Below are positions 6,611 to 13,973 of a DNA stretch of 14,552 bases, one piece after another. The DNA comes from an uncultured Ruminococcus sp. (lineage in GTDB: Bacteria > Bacillota > Clostridia > Oscillospirales > Acutalibacteraceae): the NCBI GenBank assembly GCA_951800855.1, contig CATOLC010000010.1, positions 1 to 14,552 of the forward strand, read 5' to 3'. Positions within the stretch are counted from its first letter, which is position 1. Every line of letters begins with the position of its first letter. A program made the position numbers and the translations under genes. The notes under the pieces were generated by a model, which was given only the letters and a program-made list of their open reading frames with translations, was not told where the DNA came from and ran no database searches.

Positions 6611-8503
6611 TTAATAACTAAATATATTATGTTTTTTCAAAATCCTTGCAGAGTTTAAGATTACCAGTGCGGAGACTCCGACATCAGCAAATACAGCACT
6701 TGATATACTTGAAAATCCTAAAATCCCTAAAAGAAGGATTGTAAATTTTATTCCTAATGAAAAGACAATATTTTGCTTTACTATACGCATAGTAAATTTA
6801 GAAATGGAAATCGCTTCACTAATTTTAGTTAAGCTGTCATCCATAATCACAATGTCTGCCGTTTCAACTGCAGCATCAGCTCCATTAAATCCCATAGCAA
6901 TTCCTATATCCGAACTAGCAAGGGCAGGTGCATCATTTATTCCGTCTCCTACAAATGACAATGTCCCTGTTTTAAATTCGTTTTTAAGTTTTTTAATCTC
7001 TGTACCTTTTTCTTCGGGTAAAAGCTCAGTTGCAACGTATGGTATTCCTAAATCGTGAGCAACAGCTTCCCCTATTTCCTTGGAGTCTCCTGTAAGCATT
7101 GCAATATTAGTTATTCCTATATTAAATAATCTCTTAATTCCTTCAAATGAGTCCTCTTTAATTTTATCTGAGACTATTAGATATCCTGCGTATTTATTAT
7201 CCAGAGCCATATGAACCACAGAACCCATTTTTTTGGATTGACCTAATTTATGCGGTACGGTACCTATAGATTCCATAAATTTTTCACTGCCTAAATGAAC
7301 ATTTTTACCATCAACTGTGGCTTTTACTCCATATCCCGCAATATTTTCTAGATTTTGTATTCTGCTTTCATCAATATCTTTATCATAAAATCTTTTTATA
7401 GACAAGGCGATAGGATGAGAGGAATGAAGTTCAGCACAGTAAGCGAGTTCCAAAAATTTATCTTTATCTATACCGATTGAAACAATTTTAGAAATTGCAA
7501 AAATGCCTTTTGTTAGCGTTCCTGTTTTATCAAATACTATACTGTTTGTCATGGATAAGCCTTCTATATAGCTACTGCCTTTTATCAAGATTCCTTTTTT
7601 CGATGCAAGACCTATCCCACAGAAAAAACCTAAAGGGATTGAAATTATAAGAGCACATGGGCAAGAAATCACAAGAAAAACGAGGGCTCTGTATATCCAC
7701 GTATAAAAATCTGTTTTGTGGAATATAAGTGGGGGAAAAATAGCAATAATAAGTGCAGATATTATTATTATCGGAGTATAAAATTTTGCAAATTTCGTTA
7801 TAAATTTTTCTGTATGAGATTTTTTATCGGTAGCATCCCGGACGAGTTCCAAAATTCGGGAAACGGTGGACTGGCTATATATTGATTTTACTTTGGCAAT
7901 AAGTGTCCCTGTGAGGTTTATCCCCCCACTTAATATTTCATCCCCTGATTTTACGTTGACCGGAACGGATTCCCCTGTTAATACTGAGTTATCTATGCTT
8001 GAGTTCCCGTCTTGTACAATGCAGTCCAAAGGTATCTTTTCTCCAGGCTTTATTAATATTATGTCACCCGGTTCAATAGTTTCGGGCTTCCCTTTTTCTG
8101 GTCGGTTATCTACCATAAGATTTACGTAATCAGGGCGTAATTGAGTGATTTTTTCAACTGATTGTTTAGACCTTTCGACAGCATATGAATTAAAAAATTC
8201 GCCAATTTGATAAAAAAGAACCACTGCTACACCTTCAGAATAGGCACCGATTAAAAATGCTCCCAAGGTTGCAATAAGCATCAGGATGTTTTCATCTAAA
8301 ATATTCTTTTTTTTGATGTTTTTAAATGCATTTATTGCAATTTCTAATCCAAGAATTATATAACTAACACCAAAACAGACAAATTTGATGATAATATAAT
8401 CCTTAATAAATAGACCTGTGCCCCAAAAAAGCATACCAATTATTATTTTTAAAATGATAAATTTTTTGGAATGATTTATATGTTTCCAGATATTATTAAA
8501 CAT
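6611..8503 (-). CDS. P1B-type heavy-metal ATPase (Zn/Cd/Pb class, CadA/ZntA-like)
   Basis: This integral membrane pump of 630 residues exports divalent soft metals using ATP. About eight hydrophobic segments are visible. Catalytic motifs appear in order: TGES (176-179) of the actuator domain, CPC (281-283) in the metal-translocating helix, phosphorylated D325 in DKTGTLT, the HP pair H363-P364, and GDGINDAP (519-526). The last helices carry a lysine in LGIK (583-586) and D607 in VFADVG, features of the zinc/cadmium/lead subclass rather than the copper subclass. The protein lacks an N-terminal heavy-metal-binding domain with CxxC; only a short His-containing tail (H8, H11) precedes the first helix. 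GGAGGG lies about ten bases before the ATG. The first eight bases overlap the end of the Nudix gene, so the two are translationally coupled. No ArsR or MerR type regulator is adjacent, and no clear terminator follows. Confidence 0.93.
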   Translation of the reverse strand: MFNNIWKHINHSKKFIILKIIIGMLFWGTGLFIKDYIIIKFVCFGVSYIILGLEIAINAFKNIKKKNILDENILMLIATLGAFLIGAYSEGVAVVLFYQIGEFFNSYAVERSKQSVEKITQLRPDYVNLMVDNRPEKGKPETIEPGDIILIKPGEKIPLDCIVQDGNSSIDNSVLTGESVPVNVKSGDEILSGGINLTGTLIAKVKSIYSQSTVSRILELVRDATDKKSHTEKFITKFAKFYTPIIIISALIIAIFPPLIFHKTDFYTWIYRALVFLVISCPCALIISIPLGFFCGIGLASKKGILIKGSSYIEGLSMTNSIVFDKTGTLTKGIFAISKIVSIGIDKDKFLELAYCAELHSSHPIALSIKRFYDKDIDESRIQNLENIAGYGVKATVDGKNVHLGSEKFMESIGTVPHKLGQSKKMGSVVHMALDNKYAGYLIVSDKIKEDSFEGIKRLFNIGITNIAMLTGDSKEIGEAVAHDLGIPYVATELLPEEKGTEIKKLKNEFKTGTLSFVGDGINDAPALASSDIGIAMGFNGADAAVETADIVIMDDSLTKISEAISISKFTMRIVKQNIVFSLGIKFTILLLGILGFSSISSAVFADVGVSALVILNSARILKKHNIFSY

Positions 8504-9047
8504 CTAACCTTCCCTCCGAGATGAGTTTTGCAATTTTTAATAGACAAATTTGAGTTTTTGCATCATGTATTTCATCATCCAGAACCATTTTTAAAGCCAA
8601 ATCCAATTTTATATAAACAGGTTCTAGAAATTCGTCGTTATCAAGACATAATTCCCCTTTAGTTCCGGCTGTGCATGTGTATAGATAGATTATTTCGCTT
8701 GAGTACCCCGGAGAGGTGTAAATATAGCCTAAAGATTTAAAGTCCTCTCCTATAATACCTGTTTCTTCGGTTAATTCACGTTTTGCTGCGATAAGAGGAA
8801 GTTCACCCTTTTCAAGTTTGCCGGCCGGAAGCTCTAGAATAAGATTAGAAATAGCGTATCTATATTGCTTTACCAGTATTATTTCTTTATTTTTAGTTAA
8901 AGCAGCTACGCATACCGCTCCAGGATGTGTTACTACTTCTCTAGATGATGTTTTGCCGTTTGGAAGTCTAACTGTGTCCTTTTTTAAATTAAGAAAATGC
9001 CCTCTAAATATCTCTTTGTTTTCTATAGTTTTTTCATAAAAATCCAT
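8496..9047 (-). CDS. Nudix hydrolase, ADP-ribose pyrophosphatase-like
   Basis: Nudix enzymes split nucleoside diphosphates linked to another moiety. This one resembles the bacterial ADP-ribose pyrophosphatases (NudF type), which return ADP-ribose to AMP and ribose 5-phosphate. With the start chosen here it has 183 residues. The full Nudix box GX5EX7REUXEEXGU is present: G76, E82, R90-E91, E94-E95 and G97. An N-terminal strand region with THPGAVCVAAL and the KQYRYA motif just before the box match the ADP-ribose group. An in-frame TTG at 9056 could add three residues, but AAGGTGG would then touch the start codon. The ATG at 9045-9047 has a correct nine-base gap. The gene overlaps the metal ATPase start by eight bases. 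The link between these two functions is unexplained. Confidence 0.92.
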   Translation of the reverse strand: MDFYEKTIENKEIFRGHFLNLKKDTVRLPNGKTSSREVVTHPGAVCVAALTKNKEIILVKQYRYAISNLILELPAGKLEKGELPLIAAKRELTEETGIIGEDFKSLGYIYTSPGYSSEIIYLYTCTAGTKGELCLDNDEFLEPVYIKLDLALKMVLDDEIHDAKTQICLLKIAKLISEGRLDV

Positions 9048-9066
9048 AAAACTCAACCACCTTGTA

Positions 9067-9215
9067 TAACTATGATATATTTTTAATTAATATAATTCAA
9101 TAAGTATCATATTATAAGATGAAATTTATATAATTATATATTAAGATATATGTTTACTAAGTTCAGTTACGACTAAAAAGGATGTCTTATTTTCCAGTTA
9201 TTTAACTATGATATA
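9067..9215. repeat. 13-bp direct repeat in the divergent intergenic region
   Basis: TAACTATGATATA occurs at 9067-9079 and again at 9203-9215, exactly and in the same orientation, with centres 136 bases apart. The first copy contains the predicted -10 of the Nudix-ATPase promoter. The span includes a fully palindromic TATATAATTATATA at 9127-9140. The repeats may be binding sites for a regulator of either divergent gene. Confidence 0.5.
9072..9100 (-). promoter_or_regulatory. promoter of the Nudix-metal ATPase operon
   Basis: On the minus strand TTGAAT (9100-9095) and TATCAT (9077-9072) are 17 bases apart and match 4 and 5 of 6 consensus positions. Transcription would begin near 9065, leaving a short leader of about 18 bases that just accommodates the ribosome binding site. 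No similarly good plus-strand promoter was found for the divergent M14 gene. Confidence 0.5.
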
Positions 9216-9294
9216 AAAAATAAACAGAGCGAATATTTTAAGAAGAAATTTTAAAATAAATTATATATAGACTAATTTTTTAAGGAGGGTTTAT

Positions 9295-10197
9295 ATGAAA
9301 AATCTAGAAAAGATTGTATTTAATAGCGAAACTCCTGATGAGAAAAGAAGAAAAACTATTATAGAGAACATTATTGTAAAATTCGAGTTTGTAGAGTCAA
9401 AAATACTTTCGAAAAGCGTACTTAACCGTGAAATTCCTATTATATATATTGGGAATAAAGAAAAATCCATTCTCTTAACAGGTGCATATCATGGAATGGA
9501 ATGGCTCACCAGTCTTGTTTTGTTGAAATTTATATATGATTTATGTGAAAAAATACAAGATGATATATATTATAAAAATTTAATTAAAAAAAGAGGGCTT
9601 GCAATTGTTCCCTGTGTGAATCCGGACGGAGTTGAGATTTCTTTGAAGGGAGAAAATGCTTCCGGGGAATATAAATCGCTGGTTGAGAAAATCGGGGAAG
9701 TGCAATCTTGGCAGGCTAATGCTAGGGGAGTTGATATAAATCATAATTTTAATGCTGGATGGGAAGACTTGCATAGGCGTGAAATAGAGATGGGGATAAC
9801 TGGTCCGAACAGAACAAGATACGGGGGAGAATATCCCGAAAGCGAACCAGAAACACAGGCAATTGTAAATTTATGTAGAAAAATGAATTTTGGGTATGCA
9901 TTTGCTTTTCATAGTCAAGGAGAAGAAATCTATTGGGAATACTCAGATAAAACCCCTAGTCAATCGCTGGAAATAGCCCAGAAAATGGCACATTTAAGCG
10001 GGTACACGGTAAGTTTTCCAAAAGGCTTAGCCGTAGGCGGAGGATTTAAGGATTGGTTCATAAATGAACTGGGTAAACCTGGATTTACTATAGAAATAGG
10101 AAAAGGCAAAAACCCTCTTCCTCTTAGCGATTTTAATCAGATATACTCAAAAATAGAAAAAATGCTTTATTATATATTGGAATTAGATATATCCTAA
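9295..10197 (+). CDS. M14 family zinc carboxypeptidase (peptidoglycan-peptide hydrolase-like)
   Basis: This is a 300-residue metallopeptidase of the carboxypeptidase A superfamily. Zinc ligands are H66 and E69 in AYHGMEW and H206 in AFHSQGE. Substrate binding uses R144 with N149 and N151 in RGVDINHNF. The catalytic glutamate is E267 in GFTIEIGKG. The NPDGVE and RGVDINHNF spelling is that of the bacterial gamma-D-glutamyl-diamino acid peptidases (MpaA, endopeptidase I type), which cut the gamma-D-Glu-diamino acid bond in cell-wall peptides. No signal peptide, LysM or other wall-binding domain is present, so a cytoplasmic role in recycling muropeptides fits best. AAGGAGGG precedes the ATG by about six bases. 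It is a single-gene unit, divergent from the Nudix gene and convergent with an orphan gene. Exact substrate is inferred. Confidence 0.9.
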   Translation: MKNLEKIVFNSETPDEKRRKTIIENIIVKFEFVESKILSKSVLNREIPIIYIGNKEKSILLTGAYHGMEWLTSLVLLKFIYDLCEKIQDDIYYKNLIKKRGLAIVPCVNPDGVEISLKGENASGEYKSLVEKIGEVQSWQANARGVDINHNFNAGWEDLHRREIEMGITGPNRTRYGGEYPESEPETQAIVNLCRKMNFGYAFAFHSQGEEIYWEYSDKTPSQSLEIAQKMAHLSGYTVSFPKGLAVGGGFKDWFINELGKPGFTIEIGKGKNPLPLSDFNQIYSKIEKMLYYILELDIS

Positions 10198-10252
10198 AAT
10201 ATTTTTAATTTTTGGGTGGATTTTTGCAAAGTGTCAAAATAACCTATAAAAA

Positions 10253-10281
10253 ATAGCTGATAATGAAAAACTATCAGCTAT
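10253..10281 (-). terminator. terminator between convergent genes, best on the minus strand
   Basis: ATAGCTGATA (10253-10262) and TATCAGCTAT (10272-10281) form a perfect 10-bp stem with a 9-base loop. On the minus strand the stem is followed directly by TTTTT, suiting the orphan gene at 10315-10911. On the plus strand GAATTTTAT follows, so some termination of the M14 transcript is also possible. Confidence 0.75.
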
Positions 10282-10297
10282 GAATTTTATAAATATT

Positions 10298-10326
10298 ATA
10301 AAGCTAATAAAGCTTTATTTGTTTTT
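10298..10326 (+). terminator. second hairpin, possible plus-strand terminator
   Basis: ATAAAGCT (10298-10305) and AGCTTTAT (10311-10318) form an 8-bp stem around AATAA, followed by TTGTTTTT on the plus strand. It overlaps the stop codon of the convergent orphan gene and could terminate transcription coming from the M14 gene. Confidence 0.45.
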
Positions 10327-10911
10327 AGTATTTTCAACTTCCTTTTTGTGTTTAGAGAAAATATTTATAGCGTTGTTAATATGTGTTGAAGCGTTATTAA
10401 AATCCTCGTAGATTTCGTTGAGTAGGTCATCAATAAGACTAGAATATGTATTTTTCTTTTTATTATCCAGGTCCAAACTGGATACCCTATTGGAGTATAA
10501 CCTAAATCTACCCCCGGTGAAACGGGCAAGATCTATCGCACGGTCATACATACCTTCTAAACAGTTAATAAGTTCATCAAAAATGTCAATTAAACCTTCT
10601 TGTTCAGTTGTTTTATCAGAATTATCCTCAAAACTCTTAAGGGCCTCCGCAAACATTTTACCAATCTCAGAAGTCTTTTTGTAATGAGTTTTGAGTTTCA
10701 TCTTGGGAAGTCGTCCATATATCTTTTCAGTAAAGTCATTTGCTCTAAGGTTTTTGAGATTATTTACTTGATCTTTAAGTATATATATATCAAGCTTGTG
10801 CTCACCATATTTTACTGTAACTCTCACAATCTCTTCAGTTAAATCTTTTTTACCAGGATGGTCTAATAAAAAAACTGCTTTCTTGGACACCAAATAAAGT
10901 ATTTGAGGCAT
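10315..10911 (-). CDS. uncharacterised protein, 198 aa
   Basis: I do not recognise a family. The protein begins MPQILYLVSKKAVFLL. An N-terminal part rich in beta-type hydrophobic stretches (about residues 1-50, ending near KLDIYILKD) is followed by a long, highly charged, probably helical region (about 75-195), including GLIDIFDELINCLEGMYDRA and a lysine-rich end. There are no membrane segments or signal peptide. A GTG at 10923 could add four codons, but AAAGGTG lies nine bases before the ATG at 10909-10911, which is the better start. It is transcribed alone, with a terminator on its 3' side. A TATAAT on the minus strand (10980-10975) is a candidate -10, but the TTGCAA upstream is only 15 bases away. 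Domain order suggests a cytoplasmic protein with a small sensory or binding head and a helical tail; that is a guess. Confidence 0.72.
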   Translation of the reverse strand: MPQILYLVSKKAVFLLDHPGKKDLTEEIVRVTVKYGEHKLDIYILKDQVNNLKNLRANDFTEKIYGRLPKMKLKTHYKKTSEIGKMFAEALKSFEDNSDKTTEQEGLIDIFDELINCLEGMYDRAIDLARFTGGRFRLYSNRVSSLDLDNKKKNTYSSLIDDLLNEIYEDFNNASTHINNAINIFSKHKKEVENTKNK

Positions 10912-11010
10912 ATTATACCACACCTTTCTATTGTTGTTAATATTCTACATATAATTATTTATATGTTTGAAATTATTATAATATATATATATATATTGCA
11001 ATGTATTTTA

Positions 11011-11040
11011 TAAAAATTAATAAAAATTAATAAAAATTAA
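11011..11040. repeat. three tandem 10-bp A-tract repeats
   Basis: TAAAAATTAA occurs three times head to tail without a mismatch. The 10-bp period equals one helical turn, so the A tracts are in phase and should bend the DNA. An alternating AT run (10979-10996) lies just beside it. The repeats sit upstream of the orphan gene and immediately downstream of the rpe terminator. Confidence 0.75.
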
Positions 11041-11070
11041 TGGTTATTTTATAATTAAATAAAATAACCA
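11041..11070 (-). terminator. intrinsic terminator after rpe
   Basis: TGGTTATTTTAT (11041-11052) pairs perfectly with ATAAAATAACCA (11059-11070) around AATTAA. On the minus strand the stem is followed by ATTAATTTTTATTAATTTTT, a T-rich tract supplied by the tandem repeats. It lies about 48 bases after the rpe stop. Confidence 0.65.
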
Positions 11071-11117
11071 GTTTAGATTATGGAACTTTATTATAATTAT
11101 ATCTGACATACTGCATA

Positions 11118-11762
11118 TCAGAAATTTTTCATTTTTTGGATTGCTTCATGCATATTTTCAGATTTAAAAAGGCTTGTACCTGCAACGCATATGTCTGCTC
11201 CTGCTTTTTGAACAAGTTTTACGGTATCAAAATTAATTCCTCCGTCTACCTCGATTACACAGTTAAATTTATTATCGTTTATGATATTTCTCAATTTTTC
11301 TATCTTTGCAAGTTGACTCATTAAAAAATTCTGTCCTCCAAATCCAGGTTCTACTGTCATTACCAAAATTATATCTATAAAAGGCAAAAATGGTAAAACT
11401 TTAGCTATATCTGTGTCAGGTTTAAGAGATATTCCTGCTTTTTTATTTAGTTTTTGTATCTTTTTTATTGTGTTAAACGGATTTGATTCAGATTCAATAT
11501 GAAATGTTATACTGTCGGCCCCTGAGGTGGCAAATTCATCTAAATATAATAAGGGTTTTAAAATCATAAGATGAACATCAAACGGCAAATGTGTTAATTT
11601 TCTCAGAGATTTTATAATTCCTGCTCCGAAAGAAATATTTGGGACAAAATTACCGTCCATAACGTCCATATGTACTAAATCTGCCCCAGCTTTTGTGATT
11701 TTTTTAATTTCATTTCCCATTTCAGAAAAATTACATGCAAGCATAGATGGAGCAATCTTCAT
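11118..11762 (-). CDS. rpe: ribulose-phosphate 3-epimerase
   Basis: Rpe interconverts ribulose 5-phosphate and xylulose 5-phosphate in the pentose phosphate pathway. The 214 residues form a complete TIM barrel. APSMLA opens the first strand. Metal and catalytic residues are H31 and D33 in HMDVMDG, H64 in DVHLM and D173 in EVDGGIN. The phosphate-binding loops are EPGFGGQ and AGTSLF near the end. A GTG three codons upstream (11771) is in frame, but the ATG at 11760-11762 has AAGGTG six bases before it and is preferred; family members usually start close to KIAPS as here. The gene lies about 380 bases after serS in the same direction, with a possible insertion element between them, and has its own terminator. 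A TATAAT on the minus strand at 11795-11790 is the only promoter hint. Confidence 0.96.
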   Translation of the reverse strand: MKIAPSMLACNFSEMGNEIKKITKAGADLVHMDVMDGNFVPNISFGAGIIKSLRKLTHLPFDVHLMILKPLLYLDEFATSGADSITFHIESESNPFNTIKKIQKLNKKAGISLKPDTDIAKVLPFLPFIDIILVMTVEPGFGGQNFLMSQLAKIEKLRNIINDNKFNCVIEVDGGINFDTVKLVQKAGADICVAGTSLFKSENMHEAIQKMKNF

Positions 11763-11969
11763 AAAATTCACCTTCTAAAAATCATATAAATTATAGATAG
11801 AAATAAATTCCAAAAAGAGACAAGTCAAAAAAATTACAAAGTTTTAGAGATTTTTCAACTTTAAATTTCTTATATTGCCTCTAATTATTTTACTCAAAAA
11901 ATTATTATTTATTATTAATTATTATTAATTTTATTGTGTTTAATTATATAAAAACGGAGCTTTATATTT
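11763..11969. other. AT-rich leader region of rpe with 10-bp repeats
   Basis: No gene is seen. The minus-strand ribosome binding site and a possible -10 for rpe (TATAAT, 11795-11790) lie at the left end. A TTGACT at 11828-11823 has no good -10 partner. At 11901-11930 a 10-bp unit is repeated three times, twice as ATTATTAATT and once as ATTATTATTT. The 8-bp left flank of the adjacent element (TTATATTT, 11962-11969) closes the stretch. Confidence 0.5.
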
Positions 11970-12116
11970 GGGAGTGCCATATGCGTTAATATAATAAAGT
12001 TAAATATATAAAATCGGTTTTATTGAGTCGGCATTTAAAGAGATGCTTTATGCTAAAACGGTTGTAGTATTTTTTTATCAATCTTTCAGCATCATATCCT
12101 CTTTTAGAGCACTCCC
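11970..12116. mobile_element. candidate 147-bp miniature inverted-repeat element
   Basis: The stretch starts with GGGAGTGC (11970-11977) and ends with its exact reverse complement GCACTCCC (12109-12116). Directly outside both ends lies the same 8-mer in direct orientation, TTATATTT (11962-11969 and 12117-12124). An 8-bp terminal inverted repeat with an 8-bp target duplication is the layout of a non-autonomous insertion element; several IS families duplicate 8 bp, and I cannot assign one. It encodes no protein. Internal hairpins are possible: ATAAAA-TCGG-TTTTAT (12008-12023), and ATGCTAAAA (12050-12058) with TTTCAGCAT (12084-12092). It lies 24 bases past the serS stop. The alternative is a folded RNA on the minus strand closed by the same 8-bp helix. 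Confidence 0.45.
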
Positions 12117-12140
12117 TTATATTTAGATGATTAATGCATT

Positions 12141-13418
12141 TTACTGTTTGTTTATTGTGTTTACGTGCATATAATCGACTAAAACTTCTGGAATTGTTAC
12201 ACTTCCATCTTCATTTTGGAAATTCTCAAGAATAGCTGCAACTGTTCTTCCCACAGCTACGCCTGAACCATTCAATGTATGGAGGAATTCAGCTTTGCTG
12301 TCTGGAGAATCTTTATAACGAGCTGCCATACGCCTTGCTTGATAATCAGTCATATTTGAACATGAAGAAATTTCTAAGTATCTGTTGTAAGAAGGCATCC
12401 AAACCTCTATATCGTACGTTTTAGCTGACGAAAACCCTAAATCGCCTGTGGATAGACAAACAACTCTATACGGAAGTCCAAGTAGTTTTAAAACACGTTC
12501 GGCGTCGTTGGTTAAAGATTCCAGTTCATTATACGAGTCTTCTGGTCGGCTGAATTTAACAAGTTCTACTTTATTAAACTGATGCTGTCTTATTAGTCCC
12601 CTTGTATCTCTGCCTGCAGAACCAGCTTCGGCTCGAAAACATGCAGAATATGCACAATATTTAAACGGTAGACTCTTGCCATCAACGATTTCCCGCTTGT
12701 GCATATTAGTCACCGGGACCTCTGCTGTGGGAATCATAAAATAATCCGGTTCTGAGAGTTTAAACGCATCTTCTTCAAATTTGGGAAGTTGACCGGTTCC
12801 GGTCATTGAGTCCCGGTTCACCATAAAGGGTGGTAAAATTTCTTTGTATCCATTTTTTGTGTGGGTATCCAAATAAAAGTTAATTATGGACCTTTCAAGT
12901 CTTGCACCTAATCCTTTGTAAAAATGGAATCTTGCTCCGGTTACTTTGGCAGCTCTTTCTGAGTCTAAAATATCAAGATTTTTGCCAATATCCCAATGTG
13001 CTTTTGGCTCAAAACTAAACTTTCTGGGCTCCCCTACTTTGCGAATCTCTTGGTTTTCTGTATCATCTTTGCCGATAGGAACACTCTCATGAGGAATATT
13101 AGGAATAAAAAGGAGTATTTCCATTTGCTTTTTTTCAAGGTCGGATATTTGAGTATTATATTCCGAGACTTGTTTAGAAAGTTTTTTCATTTCTGACATA
13201 AGCTCTGTGATATCTTTTCCACTTTTCTTTAAGTTAGGAATATCTTTATTTAAAGAATTTTGTTTAGCTTTAATCGTTTCTGATTTATTCATCAGGTCTC
13301 TTCTTTGCTCGTCTATCTTTAAAACTTCATCTATTTTTTCATCTAAATTCATGTTTCTGTTTTTCATTGCAAGCTTTATTTTATCGGTATTTTTTCTTAT
13401 TTCTTTAATATCTAACAT
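12141..13418 (-). CDS. serS: seryl-tRNA synthetase
   Basis: SerRS charges tRNA-Ser (and selenocysteine tRNA where present) with serine in the cytoplasm. The 425 residues are of standard length. Residues about 30-100 form the long antiparallel coiled coil that grips the tRNA. The class II catalytic core follows: motif 1 around [16 protein letters not shown] (171-186), the TAE serine-recognition loop (231-233), motif 2 [15 protein letters not shown] (260-274), and motif 3 with GVAVGRT (386-392). GGAAG lies seven bases before the ATG. The start is three bases after the stop of the upstream membrane protein gene, so it belongs to the parB operon and has no room for its own promoter or T-box leader, which Bacillota often place before serS. 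No separate terminator is visible before the candidate insertion element. Confidence 0.97.
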   Translation of the reverse strand: MLDIKEIRKNTDKIKLAMKNRNMNLDEKIDEVLKIDEQRRDLMNKSETIKAKQNSLNKDIPNLKKSGKDITELMSEMKKLSKQVSEYNTQISDLEKKQMEILLFIPNIPHESVPIGKDDTENQEIRKVGEPRKFSFEPKAHWDIGKNLDILDSERAAKVTGARFHFYKGLGARLERSIINFYLDTHTKNGYKEILPPFMVNRDSMTGTGQLPKFEEDAFKLSEPDYFMIPTAEVPVTNMHKREIVDGKSLPFKYCAYSACFRAEAGSAGRDTRGLIRQHQFNKVELVKFSRPEDSYNELESLTNDAERVLKLLGLPYRVVCLSTGDLGFSSAKTYDIEVWMPSYNRYLEISSCSNMTDYQARRMAARYKDSPDSKAEFLHTLNGSGVAVGRTVAAILENFQNEDGSVTIPEVLVDYMHVNTINKQ

Positions 13419-13421
13419 TAC

Positions 13422-13913
13422 TTATCTTCCTTTTTTATATTTTGATTTTTTAATTCTTTTTTTATGGCCGAATTTTGATGCTATAAATTCAATTAATAAG
13501 AACAATATTATACCTGTAGCCAGTCCTTCAAACATAAGAATTATACTTTCTATTCCATAAATAGCTGAGGAATATTTTCTGGCACTATAAGTCATTAAAA
13601 CTGCTGTGAAAAGCCCTATAAACAACGGGAAAAATATATTTTTCAAAGTTTTGTTTGAATAAATTTTAGTAGTTATCATCAATACTATTCCAAAAATAAA
13701 AAATTCAAAAAATAATATTGCATTTATTATTATATCTGAATTTAATTTTAATAAAATTCCTCCTCCTGTCATTATTTCATTAATTCCATTGGAAATTAAA
13801 TCTATTTTAGTTAAATTTCCTTTTCCATAGGTTATAGGATTCAAAAAAATCCATATTGCCATCGCTATTGATACTAATGCTGATAGCAGACGTATTATTT
13901 TATCTTTCAGCAT
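13422..13913 (-). CDS. small integral membrane protein, possibly VanZ-like
   Basis: This 163-residue protein has four hydrophobic segments at about residues 6-26, 60-82, 92-110 and 121-145, and a strongly basic tail (KKRIKKSKYKKGR) that should lie in the cytoplasm. The IESIILMFEGLATGI stretch before and in the last helix loosely resembles the matching region of VanZ-family proteins, a group named after a teicoplanin-resistance accessory protein, but the other conserved residues of that family are not clear, so this is only a hint. The ribosome binding site AGGAG is about 12 bases from the ATG, somewhat far. The gene lies about 60 bases after parB and three bases before serS, so the three probably share a transcript. 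Its job is unknown. Confidence 0.82.
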   Translation of the reverse strand: MLKDKIIRLLSALVSIAMAIWIFLNPITYGKGNLTKIDLISNGINEIMTGGGILLKLNSDIIINAILFFEFFIFGIVLMITTKIYSNKTLKNIFFPLFIGLFTAVLMTYSARKYSSAIYGIESIILMFEGLATGIILFLLIEFIASKFGHKKRIKKSKYKKGR

Positions 13914-13973
13914 AGGTTGTTTATTCTCCTGTTTTCAGATTTTTGGGATTTCCTAAGTGTTTTTATTTAATTA

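Noticed and set aside
9045-9056. TTG start for the Nudix gene three codons upstream of the ATG
   Set aside because: The ribosome binding site would directly abut the TTG; the ATG has proper spacing. The same reasoning rejected GTG starts at 10923 and 11771.
11011-11040. CRISPR-like array
   Set aside because: The units are 10 bp, contiguous and without spacers.
11906-11983. Short minus-strand open frame of about 21 codons starting inside the candidate insertion element
   Set aside because: It has no ribosome binding site, and the encoded sequence is asparagine- and isoleucine-rich noise from the AT repeats.
13207-13560. 117-codon open frame on the plus strand opposite serS and the membrane protein gene
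   Set aside because: It crosses the boundary of two real minus-strand genes and is hydrophobic only because AT-rich antisense codons encode Phe, Leu and Ile.
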